From Xanthocytophaga flava (GTDB lineage Bacteria; Bacteroidota; Bacteroidia; Cytophagales; 172606-1), in the NCBI GenBank assembly GCA_030068525.1, contig JASJOS010000003.1, positions 124,001-188,000 of the forward strand: a DNA stretch of 64,000 nt. Direction: 5' to 3'. Below the pieces are notes generated by a model. That model had not been told where the DNA came from and ran no database searches. It saw only the letters and a program-made list of their open reading frames with translations. Positions 53,624 through 62,039 of the stretch are shown piece after piece. Positions within the stretch are counted from its first letter, which is position 1. Every line of letters starts with the position of its first letter. Made by a program: the position numbers and the translations under genes.

Positions 53624-56488
53624 ATGATCACATCCAATTACTCACGAAAACGCATTTTTCCTGTTATGGGCATTCTGGCAGTAGTGGCTAGTCTGCTCTC
53701 TTTTTCGTCAATAAAACCAACATCTCCTCCTGCAGACGAAAAACCCGACGAAAGTCGATTTACACCTGTAGTAGTAACAGAAGATCTTGACGAACCTATG
53801 GTGTTTGAAGTACTGAAGGATGGTACTGCTTTTATCATTGAACGCAAAGGAGGATTTAAGAAATACGATCCGGTAACCAACACGACCAGTGTCATCGCCA
53901 CCATTCCTGTTAACACCAAATACACCAGTGCAGAAGGTCAGGTGCGTGAAGCAGAAGAAGGGTTGATGGGCTTGTCGCTGGACCCCAATTTTGAACAAAA
54001 TCACTGGCTATACCTGTACTATGCTCATCCAACTGAAAAGAAGCACGTACTCAGTCGCTGGGAGTTTAAAGATGATGCTATAAAATCCGAAAAAGTGATG
54101 CTGGAAGTACCCACCCAACGGGAAGTTTGCTGTCACACAGGAGGTGGCATGACATGGGACAAGGCTGGAAACTTATACCTGACAGTAGGAAACAACACAG
54201 GTAACGGGCAGTTTGGACAAACAGACGAACGACCTGGCAGAAGTAGCTGGGATGATCAACGGGGTTCTTCCAATACCAATGACCTTCGTGGAAAGATCTT
54301 ACGCATACATCCGGAACCCGATGGCAGTTACACTATCCCTGCAGGAAACCTGTTTCCCAAAGGCACTCCCAAAACCCGTCCCGAAATCTATACTATGGGA
54401 CATCGCAATCCGTGGAGAATCTTTGTAGACAGCAAAACTGGCTATATCTATTGGGGAGAAGTAGGACCTGATGCTACAGATGATACACCAGACGGTCCTC
54501 GTGGATATGACGAACTAAATCAGGCCAAGAAACCGGGTTTCTATGGATGGCCTTATTTTATTGCAGATAATGTGGGCTATCCGTTTTATGATTATGTAGC
54601 CAAAAAAGGCGGAGATAAGAAAGACCCCGCCAAACCACTAAACAACTCTGTGAACAACACAGGCCTTACGGAATTACCTCCTGCCCAACCGGCCTTTATT
54701 TATTATCCTTATGGCGTATCCGAAAAGTTTCCGCTGGTAGGTTCTGGTTCCCGTAGTGCAACGGGTGGTCCGATTTATCATCGTTCGGACTTTAAAAATG
54801 CAAAACGTCCCTGGCCAGCCTACTACGAAGGCAAATGGATAGCTACCGACTTCTCCCGTGGCTGGATTATGGCAATCACCATGGATGAGAATAGCAATTA
54901 TAAATCCATGGAGAGAATATTGCCAAACTATCGTCCGGTAGAACCTATTGACATGAAGTTTGGTCCCAATGGAGACCTTTACGTACTGGAATATGGCAGT
55001 AACTGGTTCCGTAAAAGTGACAACTCTGCTCTGGTTCGTATTGAATACAATGGGGGTAATCGTAAGCCATTGGTACATGCCTCGTCCAGCAAAACAGGAG
55101 GAACAGTACCTTTTCAGGCAACCTTATCCTCACAAGGTACCAAAGACTTTGATGGGGATGCACTAAAATACCAATGGAAAGTAACTACTGCCGGAGGGGC
55201 ACCCAAACTATTCACCACTGCCAATCCGGCTGTCACTTTTGACAAAGCAGGGGTATACACAGCTACGCTTACGGTAACAGATGCTAAAGGAGCAAGTAAT
55301 AGCCAGTCTATCAAGATTATTGCTGGCAATGAACCTCCGGCAGTAACGGTAGATCTGGCTGGTAATAAAACATTCTACTTTACAGATCAGCCCCTGGCAT
55401 ATGATGTGACGGTCAGTGATAAGGAAGACGGCAGTCTGGCTAATGGCAAAATTATACCCGCCCAGGTAGCAATGAGTATAGACTATCTGTCTGAAGGATT
55501 TGACTATGCTGAAATCATTCAGGGACAACGCAGTGTAGACGCTTCCACTCAGTTTGCTGTAGCCAAGGTGCTGATGTCCAAAAGCGACTGCAATGTTTGC
55601 CACCAGTTAAAAACCAAGTCGGTAGGACCCATGTTTACTGAGATTGCCACCAAATATCAGGGTGATGCGAAGGCTCCCAACTATCTGATTAACAAAATTC
55701 GGAATGGTGGTTCCGGCGTATGGGGAGAAGTCAATATGCCTGCCCATCCAGCTATGTCTGTCAATGATGCCAGTACTATTGTCAACTATATTCTGAACAG
55801 CACTACCAAAACACTGAGTACACTACCGGTAAAAGGAACGTATACCGTAAAACTTCCGGAAGGCGACAAAGGCAAAGGGTCTGTACTGATTCGGGCTGCC
55901 TATACTGACCGGGGTGTAAAAACTATTCCTGCCCAAACGGCAGAGAATAGCATTGTATTACGCAGTGCGGATGTCAGTGCGTCCAGTGCAGAAGTGATCA
56001 AAGGAGCTGAGATAAAGGCGAGAGGCATGGGAAGTGGCAGCAATGTAATACCTTTTGCCAATAGCTATATAGGTTTCAAAAAACTGGATTTAAGTGGCAT
56101 TCAGGAGTTGGAACTGGCAGCTGCTGCACAGAAAAGAGATGGTAGTGTAGGTGGTACCATCGAAGTAAGGCTGGATTCTCCAACAGGGGACCTCATTGGT
56201 GAGGTAAAAGTAGAAAGAGCACCTGAACAGGATATTGCCAAGCTAATGGCTCAGCTGGAATCCCAGAAGGCTGACAGTACCAAAGCAAAACCCGATGGAA
56301 CCGCTCCCAAACCTGCTCCTGCTAATCCCAATCCTTTTTATCGTCCTCCTGTAAAGGCATCGATCAAGATGGTGAATGGCATACATGATGTGTACTTTGT
56401 ATTTAAAAATGAGGCAGCCCGTCCTATCGAGCCTCTGATGACACTCACCAGTATAAAGTTTCTCAATGAGAAGAATGAGAAAAACTAG
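53624..56488 (+). CDS. Secreted PQQ-dependent sugar dehydrogenase fused to PKD, cytochrome c and CBM-like domains
   Basis: A 954-residue multi-domain protein. After a signal segment (about 10-30) a six-bladed sorbosone/aldose dehydrogenase domain follows (about 45-470; LMGLSLDPNFEQNHWLYLYY, REVCCHTGGGMTWDKAGNLYLTVGNNTG, YTMGHRNPWRIFVD). Next come a PKD domain (about 480-565, SSQGTKDFDGDALKYQWKV, YTATLTVTDAKG), a class I cytochrome c domain with heme motif CNVCH (Cys656-Cys659-His660) and MPAHPAMS as the axial Met region, then a C-terminal CBM6-like sandwich split by a Lys/Pro-rich linker. Electrons from sugar oxidation could pass directly to the attached heme. Substrate unknown. Confidence 0.9.
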   Translation: MITSNYSRKRIFPVMGILAVVASLLSFSSIKPTSPPADEKPDESRFTPVVVTEDLDEPMVFEVLKDGTAFIIERKGGFKKYDPVTNTTSVIATIPVNTKYTSAEGQVREAEEGLMGLSLDPNFEQNHWLYLYYAHPTEKKHVLSRWEFKDDAIKSEKVMLEVPTQREVCCHTGGGMTWDKAGNLYLTVGNNTGNGQFGQTDERPGRSSWDDQRGSSNTNDLRGKILRIHPEPDGSYTIPAGNLFPKGTPKTRPEIYTMGHRNPWRIFVDSKTGYIYWGEVGPDATDDTPDGPRGYDELNQAKKPGFYGWPYFIADNVGYPFYDYVAKKGGDKKDPAKPLNNSVNNTGLTELPPAQPAFIYYPYGVSEKFPLVGSGSRSATGGPIYHRSDFKNAKRPWPAYYEGKWIATDFSRGWIMAITMDENSNYKSMERILPNYRPVEPIDMKFGPNGDLYVLEYGSNWFRKSDNSALVRIEYNGGNRKPLVHASSSKTGGTVPFQATLSSQGTKDFDGDALKYQWKVTTAGGAPKLFTTANPAVTFDKAGVYTATLTVTDAKGASNSQSIKIIAGNEPPAVTVDLAGNKTFYFTDQPLAYDVTVSDKEDGSLANGKIIPAQVAMSIDYLSEGFDYAEIIQGQRSVDASTQFAVAKVLMSKSDCNVCHQLKTKSVGPMFTEIATKYQGDAKAPNYLINKIRNGGSGVWGEVNMPAHPAMSVNDASTIVNYILNSTTKTLSTLPVKGTYTVKLPEGDKGKGSVLIRAAYTDRGVKTIPAQTAENSIVLRSADVSASSAEVIKGAEIKARGMGSGSNVIPFANSYIGFKKLDLSGIQELELAAAAQKRDGSVGGTIEVRLDSPTGDLIGEVKVERAPEQDIAKLMAQLESQKADSTKAKPDGTAPKPAPANPNPFYRPPVKASIKMVNGIHDVYFVFKNEAARPIEPLMTLTSIKFLNEKNEKN

Positions 56489-56544
56489 GTTCCTGAGTGA
56501 GTAAATAGTATACCTGAGTCATCCCGAATGTTGAATATGAGTAA

Positions 56545-56591
56545 AACCCAAGCCTATGTTTTTGAAAAATGTGGGCTTGGGTTAATTTTTT
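56545..56591 (+). terminator. Intrinsic terminator after the dehydrogenase gene
   Basis: AACCCAAGCC at 56545-56554 pairs with GGCTTGGGTT at 56574-56583, followed by AATTTTTT. Confidence 0.82.
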
Positions 56592-56732
56592 AGACAGCAC
56601 TCTTTCTACGTTAGTTTCTAGTCCAGAACATCACTCTTCTTATCGCCTCTTACTTTTTTGTCACGCCACGGCGTGATAAGCAAAGAAGGGCCCTTACCTC
56701 CGAACCTCCAGCCTGCAAGCCAAGGGTTCTCC

Positions 56733-56750
56733 CTTATAATGTCCCATACC
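56733..56750 (-). repeat. Diverged end of the RAYT-associated element
   Basis: CTTATAATGTCCCATACC differs at three positions from the terminal repeat CTTATCGTGTCCCATATC of the 47566-47818 element and, as there, is followed by a TTTT-rich run. No second end is seen, so this is a relic. The gap 56489-57138 has no gene; frames at 56618-57281 are repeat sequence. Confidence 0.5.
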
Positions 56751-56810
56751 TTTTCAATTTTGAAGGTTTTAGGGGATAATCTCTTTTTTGTGCCATTACA
56801 CCCTTTTTTT

Positions 56811-56921
56811 GTCCTTCTGAAAGAATCTTGTGACAAGACCGGCGGCCTTTCCTTTTGGAGACTATTTGTCTCTCAGGAACCAAGCAGGGCTCTATTTGTC
56901 ACAAGATTCTTTCAGAAGGAC
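56811..56921 (+). repeat. 111-bp inverted-repeat element, copy 5 (best-preserved)
   Basis: The best copy of the family. A perfect 26-bp terminal inverted repeat begins GTCCTTCTGAAAGAATCTTG and its complement ends at 56921. The interior runs GACCGGCGGCC, CCTTTTGGAGAC, GTCTCTCAGGAACCAAGC and GGGCTC before the right arm. An extra half-site, TTTCAGGAGGAC, lies at 56937. It separates the convergent dehydrogenase and flavin reductase genes. Confidence 0.8.
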
Positions 56922-57138
56922 AGCAGGGGGATTACTTTCAGGAGGACAGGGATAGTATTTTTTCTGTATGTACCAACCACTTTCCCAGAAAAGTTATGGA
57001 AAAGGATAAGGGGCTCTCCTCGTGGCAGCCAGAAGGCCAGCACACCGCCACAACGGCTCGTGGTAGCTTATTTATTTCACTATCTATTCCGCTGCAAAGT
57101 CAAATCCTTTTACTCAATATTTGGAATGACTCCTATTC

Positions 57139-58038
57139 TTATGGTAACTGTAACAAAGTCTTCCAGGCATCGTCTACCTGCCCGGCCTCCAGTAATTCTT
57201 TTGCCAGTTGATGTAAATGATCTTCTAATGATTCTGTATGATGTGAAAACCGTTCAAAGATCTCTGCAATGCGCGGGTTAGTTGCAAAGGCCGACACAGC
57301 ATCCTTATCTGGCATTACTTCCGTATTGCCTAACCTTCCCAGATTATTTCCTGACAAAATCCGGCTGTTACGGATACGAAAAGGAATCTGGTCTACTCCT
57401 ATCCCTTTTTTCTGATTCGGTTTAGGTACGATAAATAATGATTCGTTTGCTATATGGGCATAGTAATCTCCTCCCATCCTGGCAACCAGATCCAACGCTC
57501 TGGGATCTGCCCTCTTACCGGAAGCATCCAGTACTTCTTCTTTTACATGTACCAGCAATACTTCACAAACGACCAGTGTACCAGCTCCCCCACCCGTTCC
57601 TAACGGGATAATCTCATTTACCCGACACTCCAGACTGGCCGGACTTTCTGCTACCCGTGGTGGTTTCACTCTTTCGGAAGGCACTGGTGTAAGCCCAGCT
57701 TTAATGAATTCGTTTACACCTTTCTCGTATTCAACACTAGCCAGAGAGGTTTGTTCTACTATAGCATAGTTTACAATGTTAATAACTACCTCCGGTACTT
57801 CCAGCACATTTTCATAGGTGTGTTTGGTAGTAGCATCCCTCCCTCTGCGGGAAGGAGAAAACACCACAATAGGCGGATTGGTACTGAACATGTTGAAAAA
57901 GCTAAAAGGACTCAGATTGACATTGCCCAGTGCATCAACTGTACTGGCAAAGGCAATAGGACGAGGACAAACTAAACTTTGCAGCAGCCCCTGGCTTTCC
58001 ATCACGGAAAGTTTGGTAAAATCAAATGTATGGATCAT
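57139..58038 (-). CDS. Flavin reductase family protein (FMN-binding split barrel)
   Basis: A 299-residue protein with the flavin-reductase-like split barrel in its first 200 residues: SLVCPRPIAFASTVDALGNVNLSPFSFFNMFSTNPPIVVFSPSRRGRD is the FMN-binding signature. Domains of this group supply reduced flavin or act as small oxygenases. It is 15 bases downstream of the fumarylacetoacetase gene and so is probably co-transcribed with the tyrosine catabolic set, as is common in this phylum. Its role in the pathway is unproven. Confidence 0.87.
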   Translation of the reverse strand: MIHTFDFTKLSVMESQGLLQSLVCPRPIAFASTVDALGNVNLSPFSFFNMFSTNPPIVVFSPSRRGRDATTKHTYENVLEVPEVVINIVNYAIVEQTSLASVEYEKGVNEFIKAGLTPVPSERVKPPRVAESPASLECRVNEIIPLGTGGGAGTLVVCEVLLVHVKEEVLDASGKRADPRALDLVARMGGDYYAHIANESLFIVPKPNQKKGIGVDQIPFRIRNSRILSGNNLGRLGNTEVMPDKDAVSAFATNPRIAEIFERFSHHTESLEDHLHQLAKELLEAGQVDDAWKTLLQLP

Positions 58039-58053
58039 GCTATAATTCCGTAG

Positions 58054-59292
58054 TTACAATGATGGCAGTAATTTACCACGTACTTCCCCAAAACCAATTC
58101 GCAAGCCATCTTTTTCACAAAAACCTCTCATAACAACGGTATCATTATCCTCCAGAAACTTTCTTTCTACCCCATCTGAAAAAATCAGTGACTTTCGTCC
58201 TCCCTCTGTAAGCTCCAATAATGATCCCCAGCTATCTGCACTCTCACCCGAGATAGTACCGGATGCCATAACATCTCCAATACAGAGATTACACCCGTTA
58301 ACAGTATGATGTGCCAGTTGCTGGCAGATGTTCCAATACAGATAGTTAAAGTTGGATCGGCAAACTACCTGTTCTGCTACCCCTTCCGGCTGAATGGCTA
58401 CTTCAAGCTGAATATCAAAAGAGTGCTCCCCTTCATATTGCAAATATGGCAATACAGCAGGATTCTGAACCGGACTGCCTGTTCGGAAAGGTTCCAGTGC
58501 ATCCAGGGTCACAATCCAGGGTGATATGGAAGAAGCAAAGTTCTTTCCGAGAAATGGTCCCAAAGGCTGATATTCCCATCCCTGAATGTCACGGGCAGAC
58601 CAGTCGTTAAATAAAAAGAAGCCAAAGATATGCTCCTCAGCCTGACTAGTAGAAACAGTTTGTCCTAAAGCTGTTTCCTTGCCTATCACAAAGGCAACCT
58701 CCAGTTCAAAATCCATTCGTTTGGATGGGCCAAAAGTAGGTAAATCAGCATCTGCCGCTTTTCGTTGTCCTTTGGGTCGGTGAATATTGGTTCCTGATAC
58801 CACAATAGAAGAAGCTCTCCCATGATAGGCTATGGGCAAATGTTTCCAGTTAGGCAAAAGTGGATTATCCGGCCGGAATTGTTTCCCTACATTGGTCGCA
58901 TGTTCTATGCTCGAATAAAAGTCTGTATAATTACCAATCTGAACAGGCATCCGTAAAGTAGCATCCGCCTGCCTAACCAATACCTGGCTCTGATAGGGCT
59001 GCAACAACTCATCACCATCTGAGAGCAATTCAGTTATTTTTTGACGAGCCACTTGCCATACAGGCTTTCCGAGTGCCATAAATGCATTTAAGTATGAACA
59101 ACCAAAAACTTCAGCCGCATTGGGTATCTCTTCCAGCAATCCCAGATCTGCTACTGCATGAAGGTCCAGAATATACTCTCCTATCGCTACCCCAGCACGA
59201 GGATGTTGTCGGTTAATCTGAAAAATACCATATGGCAGATTTTCTAATGGAAAGTCGCTTCCTTCTGGTATCGGTACCCAGGATTTTTTCAT
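58054..59292 (-). CDS. fahA: Fumarylacetoacetase
   Basis: A 412-residue enzyme for the last step of tyrosine breakdown, hydrolysing fumarylacetoacetate to fumarate and acetoacetate. The N-terminal FAA domain (GVAIGEYILDLHAVADLGLL) is followed by YTDFYSSIEHATNVGKQFRPDNPLLPNWKHLPIAYHGRASSIVVSG, holding the catalytic His and metal Asp, and GKNFASSISPWIVTLDALEPF. Length matches the family (about 420). Its substrate is made by the dioxygenase and isomerase steps; HPPD and homogentisate dioxygenase are encoded 3-5 kb away on the same strand. No maleylacetoacetate isomerase gene was found here. Confidence 0.94.
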   Translation of the reverse strand: MKKSWVPIPEGSDFPLENLPYGIFQINRQHPRAGVAIGEYILDLHAVADLGLLEEIPNAAEVFGCSYLNAFMALGKPVWQVARQKITELLSDGDELLQPYQSQVLVRQADATLRMPVQIGNYTDFYSSIEHATNVGKQFRPDNPLLPNWKHLPIAYHGRASSIVVSGTNIHRPKGQRKAADADLPTFGPSKRMDFELEVAFVIGKETALGQTVSTSQAEEHIFGFFLFNDWSARDIQGWEYQPLGPFLGKNFASSISPWIVTLDALEPFRTGSPVQNPAVLPYLQYEGEHSFDIQLEVAIQPEGVAEQVVCRSNFNYLYWNICQQLAHHTVNGCNLCIGDVMASGTISGESADSWGSLLELTEGGRKSLIFSDGVERKFLEDNDTVVMRGFCEKDGLRIGFGEVRGKLLPSL

Positions 59293-59363
59293 AACTCTTA
59301 TTCTGTTTGTTGATCGTTAAATGTAGAAGATTTTTCAGGAAGATAAAATGGGTATATACAGGA

Positions 59364-59402
59364 ACAGCACCGCTTTACAGAAAAACTGCCAAACGGTGCT
59401 GT
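59364..59402 (-). terminator. Hairpin after the T9SS cargo gene
   Basis: ACAGCACCG at 59364-59372 pairs with CGGTGCTGT at 59394-59402, 32 bases past the stop at 59434. No T-run follows on the minus strand, so its efficiency as a terminator is doubtful. Confidence 0.45.
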
Positions 59403-59433
59403 TGAAATAATGTATTGACTTGTGTTTAGTGTA

Positions 59434-61806
59434 TTATTGCTTTACAACTTTCAGTTGTTCTCTGATTCCTGTCCGATCAGAAATCCGGATCAGATACAAA
59501 CCAGCAGGCAGGTTATTGGTTTTAATCAGAACTGCACTATTTCCTTGTCCCTCCTGCTCTCCAACAATCCTTCCATCTGCAGCAAATACAGTCAGTTTAG
59601 CTTTCTGATAGCCTCCATGTAGTTGTACCTGGAAGTCGGTGGCAGATGGATTCGGAAATGCAACAGATGTTTGGGCAGGTTCCAGATTACCTACCAGTCT
59701 TGCACCTGAAGAACAGGATGTTGTAAATAGGGTAAAATACTTTTGTTTTAATAAGCTACCGTTGCCAGCCAGTGTTTTCAATTCTATCAGGTATTGTTGG
59801 TTTGCCAGCATACTCTGCGTATTGTTCGGAATATGCACCACCTGTGTTGCCTGAGAAGGATTATCAAAGACATAGGTATACTCATTGATTAGTTGTCTCG
59901 GATCATTTCTAAATATCTTTACAGATAGTGTCTTCGCATTGGCATCATTGGCATTAACCTGTAGCGTATCAGCATCACATAGTGAAACCGACGAGTTGTC
60001 AGCAGGCCAGATCAATAGTGGATCTGTACTTGGTGCAGGTCCAGTAGTGAAAGTGAGTATAGATTGTTTGTCAAGAGATCCATATCCAGGAACGACATAC
60101 TTAACTCTTACCTGGTAGCTCGTATTGGGTTGTAACATTGCAGCAGGCTGCCATGATGTAATACCTCGGCTCTTAACAAGATCTAATTGATAGTCTGAAC
60201 CTTGCCAATCTGCTGGATAGCGATCTATTTCATACGATGTATAAAAGAGGTACAACTCATGTGGAGGAAGGTTTTGTGTCTCTCTCACACGAATTGTTGG
60301 TCGCAAAGATACATTTGTCTGTTCCTGTACAGGATCTATAAACTCCACAGCAATTGTCGAGTCTGCCGGACGTGGCTTAATGGTAATGTTATATCTGCTT
60401 TGTCCAAGCATTGCACCTAAGGAATCCCGGGTAGTCAATAAGACTTCTGCGGCGTAGGGTGTTCTGTCAAAAGGTTGTATAAATGCACTAACGCTTACAT
60501 TCTCTTGTGCAGTTTCAGCAGTAAGTAAGGTGTAGGTAATTCCTCCATTGCGTTGGTAATCTACTTGTTCTCCTGTTGACTTTTTAAAGATATCCGCTCT
60601 GATAGTACGGGCTCTGGCATCATTGGCATTTACAGTCAGGTATCCGCCATCCCTGTTCATTACAAAAGAAACAAGATAGAGTGTAGAATCAGGAACAGGT
60701 GAAATCAACAAGGGATGAGACACCGATCTGGAAACTGTCGTAAACGTTTCCGTTACCTCCAATGGGGGAAAAGGGGCACCACCATTGAGATAGGTTACTT
60801 TGACCTGATACTTAACTCCTGGTTTCAGGGCAACAGGTAGTTTCCAACTGGATGTTGTATCTCCAAATTTCTGCACCTGGTAATCCTCTCCCTGCCAGTC
60901 TGCCGGATATCGATCTATCTCATATGTATCAAAAATAACCGGTCGGTCACAGCCAGGCTTTTCGGTTTCAACAGGGCGGGTAAGCCGGATCAGAGGTTGC
61001 AAGGCAACACCGGTATCACCATCCAATGGACTCACAAATTTGGCTAGCAACACCCGATAGAACTGTCGTACAACAACAGGAACTGTATAATACTTCTTGC
61101 TTAGTTGCGCATCATCGGCAGTCCATGTACTTATTTCAAATACGGCGTCAAACTCACTGGCAGTCCTTTCATCAAGGTTTATTCCAATCGTTTGATCAGT
61201 AGTAGCCTCCTGTGCATTGGCAAAATTAATAACAATGGATCTTGAATCCGGCCAGGCAGTCCATCCGATGGACTGACCAGTTAGTTTGTTATAGATCTTC
61301 ACAGTTGCCTTTCGGGCAGAAGGATTATTCGCATTAATCGTAATCACATCATTAATGATTTTCCGCTCATTCTGACACACATACCACTTTTGCGTTTCAA
61401 CCGGGTTAACCAGTACTGGTGGTGCTCCACTTTCACTTCCGGTAAAAAACGTAAAGTATCGCTGATCAATCATACTGCCATTAGCACGTTGCGTTTTTAC
61501 TTCCAGCAGATACTGTTGCTTAGGCACAAGTGTAGAAATAGCTGAAAAACGGACAGATTGTGAAGCCTCCCATGCATCGGCAAGCGTTTTGGAACTTTCA
61601 TACACCAGTGTTCTTGGGTCATTGACCCATACCTTGATAGAAATTTTTCGGGCAGTAGTGTCATTGGCACTGACAGTAATACCCGGAAAACTACTCAGAT
61701 TGACTGTTGTATTAGGCTGTGGCGAAAGCAGCGTTGGAGAACTGGCTGCATAGCTGGTTGAGAACAGGCTGCTGACCAGGATCAGCAAGACATAAAAATG
61801 TTTCAT
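59434..61806 (-). CDS. T9SS-secreted protein built of repeated Ig-like domains
   Basis: A 790-residue surface or secreted protein: signal peptide (1-20), a series of sandwich domains, and a type A T9SS sorting domain at the end (about 715-790, PNPSATDFQVQLHGG, LTVFAADGRIV, LPAGLYLIRISDRTG, LKVVKQ). Two kinds of repeat are visible. One has NDPRTLVYE at the start and again NDPRQLINEY near residue 640, each ending in a YFT strand. The other carries IDRYPADWQG twice, about residues 300 and 530, each followed by a WKLP/WQPA and YQVKV strand. No catalytic motif. It probably serves adhesion or binding. It lies between fahA and hppD. Confidence 0.85.
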   Translation of the reverse strand: MKHFYVLLILVSSLFSTSYAASSPTLLSPQPNTTVNLSSFPGITVSANDTTARKISIKVWVNDPRTLVYESSKTLADAWEASQSVRFSAISTLVPKQQYLLEVKTQRANGSMIDQRYFTFFTGSESGAPPVLVNPVETQKWYVCQNERKIINDVITINANNPSARKATVKIYNKLTGQSIGWTAWPDSRSIVINFANAQEATTDQTIGINLDERTASEFDAVFEISTWTADDAQLSKKYYTVPVVVRQFYRVLLAKFVSPLDGDTGVALQPLIRLTRPVETEKPGCDRPVIFDTYEIDRYPADWQGEDYQVQKFGDTTSSWKLPVALKPGVKYQVKVTYLNGGAPFPPLEVTETFTTVSRSVSHPLLISPVPDSTLYLVSFVMNRDGGYLTVNANDARARTIRADIFKKSTGEQVDYQRNGGITYTLLTAETAQENVSVSAFIQPFDRTPYAAEVLLTTRDSLGAMLGQSRYNITIKPRPADSTIAVEFIDPVQEQTNVSLRPTIRVRETQNLPPHELYLFYTSYEIDRYPADWQGSDYQLDLVKSRGITSWQPAAMLQPNTSYQVRVKYVVPGYGSLDKQSILTFTTGPAPSTDPLLIWPADNSSVSLCDADTLQVNANDANAKTLSVKIFRNDPRQLINEYTYVFDNPSQATQVVHIPNNTQSMLANQQYLIELKTLAGNGSLLKQKYFTLFTTSCSSGARLVGNLEPAQTSVAFPNPSATDFQVQLHGGYQKAKLTVFAADGRIVGEQEGQGNSAVLIKTNNLPAGLYLIRISDRTGIREQLKVVKQ

Positions 61807-61971
61807 AGTGTAAACAGTAAAAGAGATGAATAAAAAATAAAAGGAAAGACAGATTTGGAATTCATTTTACATAACAGTGTATTTCCAAAACCCTTTCCCC
61901 ATCTCTTTATAACTATAAACTCTCATTGTAAACAACTGACTATGAGATAATTTTACCATTTATCACAAAAT

Positions 61972-62008
61972 AAAAACACTCCCCATATTTTCTATAGCGA
62001 GTGTTTTT
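61972..62008 (-). terminator. Intrinsic terminator after hppD
   Basis: On the minus strand AAAAACACTC pairs with GAGTGTTTTT and is followed by ATTTTGTG, a good terminator 32 bases past the hppD stop. It isolates the dioxygenase genes from the T9SS cargo gene. Confidence 0.75.
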
Positions 62009-62039
62009 ACTTATACCAGAAATAGCCTTCAAAATATCC

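Noticed and set aside
28439-56921. CRISPR array suggested by several repeated units
   Set aside because: The copies are kilobases apart, have inverted ends and both orientations, and no cas gene is present.
56658-57281. Open frame of 207 codons on the plus strand
   Set aside because: It reads through the repeat element at 56811 and then antisense to the flavin reductase gene; no protein-like domain.
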